This document shows, piece after piece, positions 32,939-43,324 of a stretch of 64,000 bases of DNA. A program made the translations under genes and the position numbers. Numbering within the stretch: position 1 is the stretch's first letter; each line of letters starts with the position of its first letter. Origin of the DNA: Boothiomyces macroporosus (Eukaryota > Chytridiomycota > Chytridiomycetes > Rhizophydiales > Terramycetaceae). The stretch lies in contig JADGKB010000026.1 in NCBI GenBank assembly GCA_027604185.1, forward strand, positions 1 to 64,000, read 5' to 3'. Under the pieces are notes generated by a model. That model saw nothing but the letters and a program-made list of their open reading frames with translations, did not search any database and was not told where the DNA came from.

Positions 32939-34669
32939 TTAGAATTTAATTGGGCCAAGCATTAGTTGCAGTAACCAGTGTTCAAAAGTAAGATGAATAT
33001 GCTGTGCCCGGTATCTCTCTTGTAGCAATTCATAGTTGGGAGTGGTAGCAACTATGTCTTTGGCATGATCTTCGAGCATAGTCAAGTACTTTTGAGCCTC
33101 AAGATCTTGTCCAACTTGAGACACTTGAATACCAACACCATGGCCAAGTCCAAACTTTTGCAAAAATTGCTGGCAATTATCGATTACTTTGATCAATGTA
33201 TCTTCATCTTCACCGCTTGGTTCGCCATCAGTAATAATAAAGACTAGGAGAGGCTTTTTGAACGCTCGCTTAGAGACTGCTTCGTATACCATGGGTGCCA
33301 ATACTTTGGATTCAAGATTAGTACCAATTGGAGTTATACCAACAAATTCAGTTTTTGCAATCAAATTGTCAACTTTTTTTGCATTGGTAATATTATCTCC
33401 CAATTGATCACCATTAAAGAATCTAACTGCAATACCATCATCATCAAATAAAGTACCAATCTGAGCAACTCTTGATAATATTGTTTTCAACGTTTCAATC
33501 CTTTCACCTCCATCTTCAAATTGCATCGATCCAGAGTCATCGGCAAATATTACAATATCATATAACGCAAGAGCAAAGAGATCCTTGCAGATTTCCTCTG
33601 GAACCCCAAAACCTTTTGCAAGCGACGGTACGTCAATGGATTTGATTCTTTTGATCAATTCATTATAACTTCCTGGAGGATAGAATGCTTCCAATTGATT
33701 CTTTGATATAATATTCTCAATTCTAACGGTTACATCATCTTTTGGTGGCGATGGAGGCAAGTTTTGGTGATACCTAATATTTGTAGGAGAGTATGGTCTT
33801 GAATTGGTTGGGGGAGGAGATAACTTTTCAGGGAAACTAGAGTTTAATCTTGGACTTGATGGTTTAGAGTTCTGGATGCTGGCATAGTTTGGAGATGATG
33901 GTCTTGATCCAACAGTGCTATAGTGTGGACTTGGAGGACGGATTGAATTTGGGGAAGGCGGCTTTAAATCAACCCTCTGATCCAAAGAAGAATAGTAAGT
34001 GCTAAGATCACCTTTGGTAGGGGTAATTGGTCGATTTGGAAGTAAAGGTTTCGGAGAAGACGGACGACTTTGAAGCCAAGGACGATCGCTATTTTGAGAG
34101 TGTGGGCTTGGAGGATTACTATGAGCAGGGGAAGATGGAATCTGGTAACTTGATTGATTTCGGCCATCATCAGTTGGATGGACATCAACTACAGGCGGCA
34201 ATGGTTTTACCCAAGGAGAATCATTTTGAACAGGACTGGAAGGTTGTGTATGTACTGGAGTAGGAATTTTGCTGTGCACTGGGGTTGGAATCTTACTTGG
34301 AACGGGGACGACAGTAGCATGTTCAGCTTTAGGTTTTGAGGGATCATTCCATGGCAAAGTGTCACTTTGAGGTGGGCTAGAAGTATAATGCAGAGTATAT
34401 TCACTGTGAATATCAGGAAATCCACCAGGTATAGTTACAGGAGATGCTTCTTCCTTCTTTGGCTCTGGTTTATCCTGCAGATCCAATTTGTGGAGAAAGT
34501 CTGTTGTTTCTTCATAGTCGGTCTTTACTGGATGGGCTGGCGTTTTACTATCCGGTTTGTTGTGTAAAAATCCAAAGAAATTTGTCATGGTGTAACTTGG
34601 TTTTGAGAGAAAAACTGTGTTGGTTTTATTTTCGATTTGGTGGCGAAGTCCTTTGGGAATCATAACCAT
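32939..34669 (-). CDS. Pro/Ser-rich protein with von Willebrand factor A domain
   Basis: One exon, 576 aa from ATG 34669; an internal ATG at 34588 (MTNFFGFLHNKPD) is an equally sensible start. Residues about 60-320 are disordered and packed with SSP, PSSP and SPP motifs, likely phosphorylation targets. Residues about 370-540 form a vWA domain with an intact metal-ion-dependent adhesion site: DIVIFADDSGSMQFEDG (DxSGS), GITPIGTNLE (the Thr) and LLVFIITDGEPSGEDED (the Asp). The C-terminal ERYRAQHIHLTFEHWLLQLM followed by LGP is typical of fungal cytosolic vWA proteins. There is no signal peptide. Ligand and pathway are unknown. Confidence 0.82.
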   Translation of the reverse strand: MVMIPKGLRHQIENKTNTVFLSKPSYTMTNFFGFLHNKPDSKTPAHPVKTDYEETTDFLHKLDLQDKPEPKKEEASPVTIPGGFPDIHSEYTLHYTSSPPQSDTLPWNDPSKPKAEHATVVPVPSKIPTPVHSKIPTPVHTQPSSPVQNDSPWVKPLPPVVDVHPTDDGRNQSSYQIPSSPAHSNPPSPHSQNSDRPWLQSRPSSPKPLLPNRPITPTKGDLSTYYSSLDQRVDLKPPSPNSIRPPSPHYSTVGSRPSSPNYASIQNSKPSSPRLNSSFPEKLSPPPTNSRPYSPTNIRYHQNLPPSPPKDDVTVRIENIISKNQLEAFYPPGSYNELIKRIKSIDVPSLAKGFGVPEEICKDLFALALYDIVIFADDSGSMQFEDGGERIETLKTILSRVAQIGTLFDDDGIAVRFFNGDQLGDNITNAKKVDNLIAKTEFVGITPIGTNLESKVLAPMVYEAVSKRAFKKPLLVFIITDGEPSGEDEDTLIKVIDNCQQFLQKFGLGHGVGIQVSQVGQDLEAQKYLTMLEDHAKDIVATTPNYELLQERYRAQHIHLTFEHWLLQLMLGPIKF

Positions 34670-35185
34670 GTTTTTCCATCTTAATGGAGGAATGGCTATA
34701 CAGGGGTTGATCTACATCTCAAAAAGACACTGGCGGTGATAATAGTGAGATTTTCCACTTGTGGATTTTCATCATCTTCTACCTTTCGAGAAAGTTGCCT
34801 AGCAATTGCACCAGATTGGAAAGTGAACTGGCAGATCTATTTTGTAATCCCTAGACTGAAATTCTACAGTCTGCCGCAGTGTAACTTTCGCGGTTGTTTT
34901 TTGTTCAACATCTTCAGTTCCAACATTAAACCTGGCTGGAGTGGACAATACCCAGAAAGCATTGGTTCGTAATCCTCAGACATTATCTTAAACTATGAGA
35001 CATCACTCTCATTCAAAACAGACCGCGAATTTCAAGCCAATTTGCATGATTCTCGTCTCCAAGGCACTCAGCGCATTTGCATTGGTCCGTTGCCATTTGG
35101 TTAAGGAGTTTATGCAGAATGTTGCATTGCTGCATTGACCTGTCGGGCAGTATATTTCTTCACAAAAAGTTTTTCTCTAATCAAA
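34670..35185. other. Intergenic region upstream of the Crinkler-type gene
   Basis: 516 bp between the vWA gene (minus) and the Crinkler-type gene (plus). It contains repeat copy 1 (34805-34897). The remaining sequence should hold both promoters. I see no coding frame with support. Confidence 0.5.
34805..34897 (+). repeat. 93-bp direct repeat, copy 1
   Basis: It matches 36979-37071 in the same orientation with 5 mismatches and no gaps by my reading, 2174 bp apart. The copies contain a small palindrome (AGACTG, 8-nt loop, CAGTCT). Copy 1 is not followed by an ATG of any recognisable gene. Together the two copies bracket the Crinkler-type gene. Confidence 0.85.
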
Positions 35186-36814
35186 ATGTCAAAACGATTT
35201 CTTAACATTGAATACTCTGGAATCAGAGCTAGAATCAAGGTCGCTGGTATGGAAGATTTGAGTGAAGTTCAGCTGACTATCAAGAACTATTTTGGTGAAG
35301 ACATTCCAGCCTCAGCTTCCCGTATTCAACTCTACACCTGCAACAAGGAGCAGCTTATCAGCACTTGGACTTTATTCAGCTCCCTTACTCAAGAATACTT
35401 TACTGAAGGAGGTTCTTTTGTCGTCATTGGGATTTCACCTTCACTACGAACTAATGAAGCTCAGCTTTCTTTGTTCCAACCTTGTCAGATACCTTTCTAC
35501 AATGATGTTAGTAAAGCTGTCGAACTTGATGGATGGCTTTTATTTCATCAAACAATACCGTCTTCCACCGTGAATCGTCTCTACATTAGAGAAAGCTACA
35601 AAACAATTGCATCAACTATCCAACTGGGAATCAACAAATCCATCATCACTGGCACTCCGGGTATTGGCAAGTCTCTGTTTATTATTTACCTTTTGTGGCA
35701 GCTAGTAAAGGCAAGAAAGCGAGTGCTCCTCATTTATCATCCTGTCACTATTTACTATGATGGCCAAGGAGGTGTTTTCTATTGTCCTGAAGGGTCTCTT
35801 CCATCAAGCAACGAGCTGAATTTTTGGAATGCCGACCTTTGGTGTTTGTTTGATGCTAAAGGTAAGAAAGAACAACAACTTAGTGCTCTTCCTTATGGAT
35901 TTTGCACATTTGTTCTCTCAACCTCACCTAGAAGAGAAATGGTCAATGATTTCAAGAAACCACCTATTCCTCAAGTCTTTTACATGCCGCTATGGAGCAA
36001 GACTGAACTAGAAACTATCGCGCCAGCTTTTCCCGGAGTATCTGACTGGCAAGAACGATTCCGAATCCTGGGAGGAATCCCCAGACATGTTTTTGAAGAT
36101 ACAAGCGAGAATCCGACAGCATTACTAGAAGCTGCATGCGAAAAGTGTGAACTGGATGACTGTATCAAGATAGTAGGTTTAGATTCCACAATTACCGACA
36201 AGTCTAAGGTTGTGCATTCCCTCGTTCATATTAACTCTACATATCCATTCACCAAGTCTTCGGTATCGTACGCCTCTGCCACTGCTTTAGATATTATTGT
36301 TGCAAACAAAGGCGCCAAGGCCAGGCTTAAGATGGTTGAACTCTTGGAATCATCTGCAGGAAATCCTCTTACTGCTTCTTTGTGCGGATATATCTTTGAA
36401 CCTTATGCTTTTGAATTGCTGGAGAAAGGCGGCAATTTCACCTGCCGTCAGCTGGTTCATGGAAATAAGAAATTGAAGCCTGGCGACACTGTCCTTACTA
36501 TTCCTCCGTCAACAAGAATGGTAGCCGACAGGGTTGAACCCGGTCAAACTCCAAATCAGCTCTATGTTCCTAAAACGAAAAATTACACAGCTATTGACGC
36601 GTGGATTCACGGAACAGGTGCATTTCAGATGACTGTTGGAAAATCACACGATATCAAGGGTGGTGCGAAAGATGACCTAGCGTTGTTGGGAGCCAATGGA
36701 AATAAGCTGTACTGGCTACTTCCTCCTCTTTATTACGAATCGTTTACAAAGAAACCTCCTCATGATATAGACCAGTATGCTGTGAAAATTCCATATCCAA
36801 GTGTCGAGAAATGA
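35186..36814 (+). CDS. Crinkler (CRN)-type protein: ubiquitin-like header, P-loop NTPase, nuclease-like C-terminus
   Basis: 542 aa, one exon. ATG 35186 is used because the longer frame begins with TTG. Residues 1-85 look like a small beta-grasp header. A P-loop ATPase follows, with GTPGIGKS at about 156-163, a hydrophobic Walker-B-like strand (DLWCLFDAKGK) and LSTSPRRE. The C-terminal 150 residues have YTAIDAWIHGTGAFQMTVGKSHDIKGGAKDD, whose acidic/Gln/Lys spacing fits the restriction-like nuclease of CRN proteins. This architecture is known from oomycetes, chytrids and other basal fungi, where such proteins are proposed host-directed or conflict effectors. No classical signal peptide is visible. 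It is intron-free and flanked by 93-bp direct repeats. Confidence 0.8.
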   Translation: MSKRFLNIEYSGIRARIKVAGMEDLSEVQLTIKNYFGEDIPASASRIQLYTCNKEQLISTWTLFSSLTQEYFTEGGSFVVIGISPSLRTNEAQLSLFQPCQIPFYNDVSKAVELDGWLLFHQTIPSSTVNRLYIRESYKTIASTIQLGINKSIITGTPGIGKSLFIIYLLWQLVKARKRVLLIYHPVTIYYDGQGGVFYCPEGSLPSSNELNFWNADLWCLFDAKGKKEQQLSALPYGFCTFVLSTSPRREMVNDFKKPPIPQVFYMPLWSKTELETIAPAFPGVSDWQERFRILGGIPRHVFEDTSENPTALLEAACEKCELDDCIKIVGLDSTITDKSKVVHSLVHINSTYPFTKSSVSYASATALDIIVANKGAKARLKMVELLESSAGNPLTASLCGYIFEPYAFELLEKGGNFTCRQLVHGNKKLKPGDTVLTIPPSTRMVADRVEPGQTPNQLYVPKTKNYTAIDAWIHGTGAFQMTVGKSHDIKGGAKDDLALLGANGNKLYWLLPPLYYESFTKKPPHDIDQYAVKIPYPSVEK

Positions 36815-36978
36815 GTGAGTGTCAATATTTGTATTTTACCCTGACAGAATAAAACAAAACTGAGCAAAGTTGCAAATAAATAATATCATGGAATTGTGCC
36901 AGTAATTGGCACCGATTCTCAACATCCTAGGTTCAGTCAATTTGCACATAACCATAACCAAGATTGGGTAGCAAATTA

Positions 36979-37071
36979 ATTGCAACAGATTGGAAAGTGA
37001 GCTGGCAGATCTATCTTGTAATCTCTAGACTGAAATTCTACAGTCTGCCACAGTGTAACTTTCGCGGTTGT
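36979..37071 (+). repeat. 93-bp direct repeat, copy 2 (thymidine kinase promoter)
   Basis: The partner of 34805-34897 at about 95% identity. This copy ends 35 bp before the ATG of thymidine kinase, so it probably contains that gene's core promoter or 5' leader. That makes the upstream copy look like a duplicated thymidine kinase promoter. Confidence 0.85.
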
Positions 37072-37106
37072 GTTTTCTTTTCAATTTTCGGACATTGAAT
37101 CTAAAA

Positions 37107-37725
37107 ATGCTCACTGCAGTCGACAAAACCCCTTTAACATCTGGAAAACTTGAACTCATCATTGGATGCATGTTTTCCGGCAAGTCGACTGAGCTTATCA
37201 GCAGGATCCGAAAGCACAAGATAATTGAAAGCAACTACATTGTGATTAATCACTCCAAAGTACTTTAACTTGACCGTAGGATACCAGATACGATGAAAAT
37301 CAAATCGTTTCGCACAACTTGGACAAGGAAGCTTGCTTTTCTACTACTCATCTGTTGCCTTTTCTAGAGACCAAGGCATACAAAGATCATCATGTATTTT
37401 TCATTGAAGAAGCTCAGTTTTTCCCAGATTTGTTGGATTTTGTAGCTCACGCAGTAGATAGCGACTTTAAACATGTAATTGTTTGTGGATTGGATGGTGA
37501 CTACCAAAGAAGACCAATTGGCCAAGTGTAATTATATGCTAACTTAGCCTTCAGCTGATTCCTATTGCGGATACAGTAGATAAATTGCGAGCATTGTGCG
37601 CGATCTGCAAGGATGGTACGGAGGCGTTGTTCTCCCTTCGTCGCACTTCAGATACCTCTGTTGAATTGATTGGAGGGCTTGATGAATACCTTCCAGTCTG
37701 TAGGTATCATTTTCATCATCACTAA
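37107..37725 (+). CDS. TK1: Thymidine kinase, TK1-type
   Basis: It phosphorylates thymidine with ATP for dTTP salvage. Three exons (37107-37259, 37280-37527, 37548-37725; two 20-nt introns) give 192 aa, the normal TK1 size. Motifs are LIIGCMFSGKSTELI (P-loop GxxxSGKS), the lasso-like DTRYDENQIVSHN, VFFIEEAQFFPD (the catalytic Glu of the DEAQF site, here EEAQF), VIVCGLDGDYQRRPIG (GLDGD), and zinc-ligand cysteines (ALCAICKDG, later CRYH). The end follows directly after CRYHFHHH. Ascomycete and basidiomycete fungi generally lack TK, so it supports a basal lineage or acquisition. The promoter region is duplicated upstream (repeat entries). Confidence 0.92.
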
Positions 37726-38127
37726 TATATCTAATTGGTAAAGTTCTTTATCAGAATTGCCTATAGAGTCTATAGCAAGAATTTGTATGTTTCAAAACAA
37801 TATACCAGTAACTTGCTTGGTATTAATAGCTGGATTGTTCAAAACTCGCGTGCTACTATTTATCAGTTCATTATTAGAACCGACTCCCAGTGTCAGTTGT
37901 TTTTATAATTACGCATAGCGAATCAACTGAAAGAGGTTCTTAGACCAAGGAAATTGGATACTTTATCCTGGGCAATCGAGTTCGTTTATTGGTCAAACTT
38001 TTTGGAAATAGTTCTTCGAGAACGCTCTCTGACTCTTAATACTTTGCATGACTGTGAATTTAAAGTTCCATGGCTAGCTGGTGAGTCACTTTGTCTCCAG
38101 TTTTTGAACTTGGCAAATCTAAAAAGA
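37726..38127. other. Intergenic region upstream of listerin
   Basis: 402 bp, AT-rich. An in-frame extension of listerin exists from 37954, but the conserved N-terminus starts at ATG 38128. I see no RNA gene or repeat here. Confidence 0.45.
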
Positions 38128-41100
38128 ATGTCAAAAAAGCCAAGAGTAAAAGGAAACCCCACCGCAGCAAACAGTGCAAGAGCGCAGCAATTCCTAGGAC
38201 AAAATTATTCTTTCGGACTGGGCTCAGTTGAAGATTACTCTAATTTGGAACCGGAATTGAGAGTGATATTACGCAAATTATCGAAAAAGGACAGCACGAC
38301 TAAAACCAAAGCACTGGAAGAATTACTTTCTTACTTCAATCAGAATGCAGTAGAGAGCGATGCGCTCACTGCTTGGGCAAATATATTCCCAAAGATTGCA
38401 ATAGATATCGATCGTAAAGTGAGGGAAATGTGCTTTGCGGTTCATTTGAAATTGGTTAATTTATCAAAGAAACAATTCGGATTGATTATCAAGCAAATTA
38501 TTGGAACTTGGATCATTTGTAGATTCGATAGTTCAAAGGAGGTTGCTAAACTGGCATCAGAGTCATTCCAGGTTAGTGAAACTAATGCTAGACTGCTTTT
38601 CCAACTGATACTAATAAAACGGAACAAGTGCTAGTATTTTGTTTGCAGGAAGTTCAAGAGTATCTCTCGTCAAATTTACTACATCAAACAGCAGATACAC
38701 TAAGTGATGCGCGATTTGCCACAAAAGATGAGATGGAAGCAAAGTATCATAGAGTTGTTTCTGGATCCATAGATGGATTGGGGTTTGTGATTCAAAATTT
38801 GCCAGTATCAAAGCGAAGCAATGAATTTGAAACATTGCTATCATCAAAAACATTTTGGACCTTTTCTTACCATATATCTAGTCATATTCGAGGGGCAATG
38901 TATAGATTAATCTCCACATTAACCAGAAATGGACAAGGTATATAATGACTAACAAGATATACTTGAAGCACACAAAGAAATGATTGCTTGCCAATTCTTG
39001 GCCAGAGTTTTCAACGATAAGGAAAGCATTGCATATTCTTTTATGTGGGAAGCCATTTTGCTTGTATCGAAGAGCTATCCTGAAATGTGGATTATTGCTT
39101 CGGAAAAGAAGCCCATCCTGCCAAAAGTCTTGCAATTTTTGAAGAGTGGTGCACATGGATCAGGGAAATTATCATATACTTGTTTGCTTCCTCTTATTGG
39201 GCATATTCCGGCTGATTTAATCAATGAATCACCAGATTTTTATACAGACTTCTTTTCCTCATTCTGGATTGGGCACTCCTTGATAGATAGAAATGCATCA
39301 GAAGCCTTTGTAGACGCCTATTATGAATGCTTGTACTATGTTCTTCGAAAAGGTTCAAGTGACAAAAGAAAAGTTTTGTTGACCCAATACTTGTATCTTC
39401 CATTAGAAAACTTGATGCATGGGAAAAGCGTAAATATTGGCTAAAAATAGGGGAAAATTCTTTATGAAGACTTGATGGCGTCCTTCTTGAAGGTATTCAA
39501 ATTAGTGTGGCCAACATTAACTGACGAAGAACGGGACTTGATAAAAATATATACAATCGGAATGCTTGAGAAAGTTATAAACCCAAACCAGTCAAACAGT
39601 GAATTGCAAGCAGCTGATGTTTCCTTGGCCGATTTCTTGAACAGATTATTGGCTGTATCGGATACAGAATCGTTACTTGTAAAATATTGTTTAATTTTAG
39701 GAATATTCTCAATATCTAAACAATTCCTTGATCAATATCATTGTCTTTTTACTGAAATCAACTGAAGAAGAAGAAGGAGTGGAAAAGCTTTTACATTTAC
39801 TAAGTATTATTATCCCTATTGGTAAAATTACCGACGATAATATTGATGTGCTATTAAAGTTTTCGCTAGAATCGGATTTTATGGATTATGACAGATTGAT
39901 TGAACCTGGTATAAGAGCAGTGCTAGAAACACTTTTGAAAGCTGGGGAAGACAAAATTAAAGCAATTCAGCAAGTTTGGAGTGATATTATAACAAAAATA
40001 TCAGCCAAAAATGACTTGAAACTGTTTAATTTACTATTGAAAAGGGTATATTTGTGCTAATATAGCTGAAAAATGCGAAATTGCCAAATCTCCGCTCAGA
40101 GATTTTAGAAACACAACTTTTGACTATTTTAGATTCAACAGATTCTATCAACGAAGATTGCGTCAACTTTGTGGTGAATCTTACGTGGAGCGGTGCCTGC
40201 TTTATTTCTGACAGAGTGCTGGAAACCTTTTATATGAAACTTGGTAATATGATAACAACTGGCCGTGCAAAACTAATGAAGTTTGACACAGAACAAATTG
40301 TACTAGATCCCAATGTAACGCTAAAGTTGGTATTTGGGATACAAGTAGTTAAAGGGCTCTCTAGCCAGCCAAACACAAAGCTGCTAGAGCTGGTATTTGA
40401 ATTGGCTGAACTGGCAAATTGTAAACCGCTTTCTGTTGCAAAGATTGTGTGGACCCCTAGTCTTCCTCCGGGGGCATCTGAATTTGCTATCTTTGAAAAA
40501 CTGTATGACGAGGCAAACAATGCTGTTAACGCTCTCGCTTTGGTGCAACATGAAAAAATCCAACCTTTCATCATAAAATTATTGAAAAGGTGGCATAAGG
40601 AGTCATTTTCAAAGGGCTATTCAGCAAGCGCGTCGGATTGTGTAGCTATCTTGACGACAATTTTAGGTTTTACGAAAGATCTATCTGCAGAGATGGTTCA
40701 AAGTTTAAGTGGCACCAAAGATGAATGGATTAGCCATTTTAATCAATTTATTAACTTTTATGATGACTCGGTTGAATTACACAATGGGATACACAGTTGG
40801 CGAACCGCTGGAGAAAAGAAGGAACCTATAATATATTACGACTTTGATGGAATCTCATCTTATGCAAAACGTGGAATTATCTATTGCACATTGCTGAAAA
40901 AAGACCCAATTGGGAAGCACATACGACAACCGTGGATTCTTTTGGAACTAGAAAGGTTAAAGCAAATCTGCATTTACACCCAGTACACTCCGCACTCTCT
41001 ATTTGATGCCGACTCTCCTATTCAATCTGATCACTTGATCCAGGAGATTGACGAATTACTTCTAAACTGTTTGATAGAGTCAGAAGAAAATACTATAGAA

Positions 41101-43201
41101 TTATTACAAAACATTTTGGAAAAGAATACTAAAGACAGTGGAAATAATGTTCTGTTAGAATCGTATATCTATGCAGCAGTTGAAAGCGATAACATATCAG
41201 TATCAGAAAAAAAGATTAGCGATTGCGAAATATTTGCCTGTTTGCTTGCAAAGTATTTGGAACTATGTCCTCAGCCAGCTATTGTTCTAGTTCGGCTATT
41301 AAATTCTCTCATTGAAAGTGGCGACAGAGTAATTACTTCCGCTGGAATCACATCCATAGTACCATATATCAAGTCCCACCTTGAATTGTCTGCTATATTC
41401 AAAAAGCTTCTGAAACCAGTTTTGGCTATCAAGAAAAGTGATTTGTCTAAAGTTGAAAGTAGGATCGGTGTTACGTTGCTGTTCCATTTCCTATTCCCTG
41501 ATGGAAATCCATTAGAGGAGTCATTTTTCAATGAACAGGACCAAAAGTCTTTTATTCGGTGGGTTCGAACATTGTATGATGCCGACATTTCAGAGGCAGT
41601 AAATGCTCGACATGCTCAGTCGTCTGAGCGTACACTGAACGATGCGCATATTACTGCAATTCTGGCATTCTTTATCGCTGAAATAACTCGGGAGGCATTC
41701 GACCTTGGAGTGAACATGAACCGCTTTGTTGTGGATCTAGCCGTCCACTTCTTTAGAGGATTCAAATTGTCAGAAATCACCCCCGCTTTAGGATGCCACT
41801 TGTATCACTCTATCGCTCTTTGGGACTCTTTAAAAACTGCTTTTGAAGAGGATGAAGATCCATGGGTAAAAGTTGGAGATGTTCAAAGCGAAATTGAGCA
41901 AATCCTATTGCAGCTATTCATTGATACTGGCCATTCAGACAAGTCGAATATCTTGGGTTTTTCTGTTCTTCAAACCAAGCTTTCTCGTGTAATTTCCCAA
42001 CTAGATTTCAATGACCATTATGATGAACTACAAACGCAAGAGGAATTGGTACAATACTTTATTAAATTAGATCTATGGCTTACTATTTACTGATAATGAT
42101 CAGGTTCAAATTAATGCTTACAAGATACTTCAAATGATGGTCGCAAAAGAAGTAGAGAGGAAAACTTTGGAGATAGAAATGAACAAAGTTGACGAAAACG
42201 AAATCTTGACCCTAAATCAGTATTTGACTTCAAATCTCCTTCGAAACGGTGAACCCTCAATGGTTAACTAGCACTAATTTAGAATTACAATTCCAGTTTC
42301 TTTGGGAAACTCCTTTCTTGGATGGTGCTGTTTGACCACTTTAAAGATACCGTACGCTAATTTAATCCTAGACATTTGAACTGCGACAATTGTACATTGA
42401 GCATATTCGAAATTTAGACATTTTCAACAAGTTTTTGGAAATAATCTTTGATTTGTTGAACGTCGGAACGTTACTGCCAACGTTTGATTTGTCAAATTGG
42501 GATATTGAAGAATTTTTGATTGAATACTTTGAAAAGAATTCACCAACCGCAATACCACTTCTTTGCTCGCATCTATATTTGCGTGCATTGAAATCTGTTC
42601 CCACATTGGCACGAATTTGGTTTACCGAATGCAAAAACCGTCAATTAATCCTTGGAGTTGAGAGGTATTTTGGGATTGATTTAGTTTTACGGAAAAGTAT
42701 TTCTCAAAGATATTGATTGCAAACGAGTGTGCTTCTATTCAAACACATGCCGATGATGATTTCTCTGTTAAATTCAATCCGAATTCGCATGAAATCAATG
42801 CAGCTTACAAGTTTGAAGAAGCTGAATTGGACATTGTGATTAAGCTGCCTTCTTGCTACCCATTAAAGCAAATAGATATTTCTGCTGGAACAGCTGGAGG
42901 AAGGCAGGCTGGAATTTCTGAAGCAAGATGGAGAGGATGGCTGCTGAGTATCACATCAGTAATAACTGGCCAAAACGGAACCGTATCTGATGCAATTTAC
43001 TTGTTCAAAAAGAATGTGAAGCTACACTTTGAAGGTATTGAAGACTGTGCGATTTGTTATTCCGTTATTAGTGCAATCGATAGATCTACTCCTCAAAAGA
43101 AATGTAGGGTTTGTAAACATATCTTCCATGGCTCTTGCCTTTTCAAGTGGTTTAAATCATCCAATCAAAACACTTGTCCATTATGTAGACAGCCATTTTA
43201 A
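38128..43201 (+). CDS. LTN1: Listerin, E3 ubiquitin ligase of ribosome quality control
   Basis: Listerin binds the 60S subunit in the RQC complex and ubiquitinates stalled nascent chains. I place 11 exons with ten introns of 19-22 nt, at 38572-38591, 38628-38648, 38938-38956, 39430-39450, 39679-39700, 40046-40065, 42049-42070, 42263-42282, 42352-42371 and 42665-42684. This gives 1622 aa, the usual size. The N-terminus (MSKKPRVKGNPTAANSARAQ, then FLGQ) and the segment DEMEAKYHRVVSGSI are typical. A long HEAT-repeat solenoid follows. The RWD-like region and the C-terminal RING-CH (CAICYSVI, CRVCKHIFHGSCLFKWF, CPLCRQPF) match the family well. Exon 2 is a 36-nt micro-exon encoding TAFPTDTNKTEQ. 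The RING cysteines and histidine are intact. Confidence 0.95.
38592..38627 (+). other. 36-nt micro-exon of listerin
   Basis: The exon lies between introns of 20 and 21 nt and encodes TAFPTDTNKTEQ. The family has a matching AFPSD-like stretch here, so skipping it would break a conserved block. Exon and both introns together span only 77 bp. Confidence 0.8.
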
Positions 43202-43324
43202 TCATTTGCATTTCAATAAAGGTCTCTCCTTTTTAATTATTCGAAACACTCATAACGCTCGAAACAGTTACACAAAAAGTCCGATTTCTACCAAATAATA
43301 TATTTAGAAATACATTCATTCAAT

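Noticed and set aside
42061..42093. Apparent end of listerin at a TGA (42091-42093)
   Set aside because: A 22-nt intron at 42049-42070 lies just upstream; splicing continues the protein into conserved sequence up to the RING finger.
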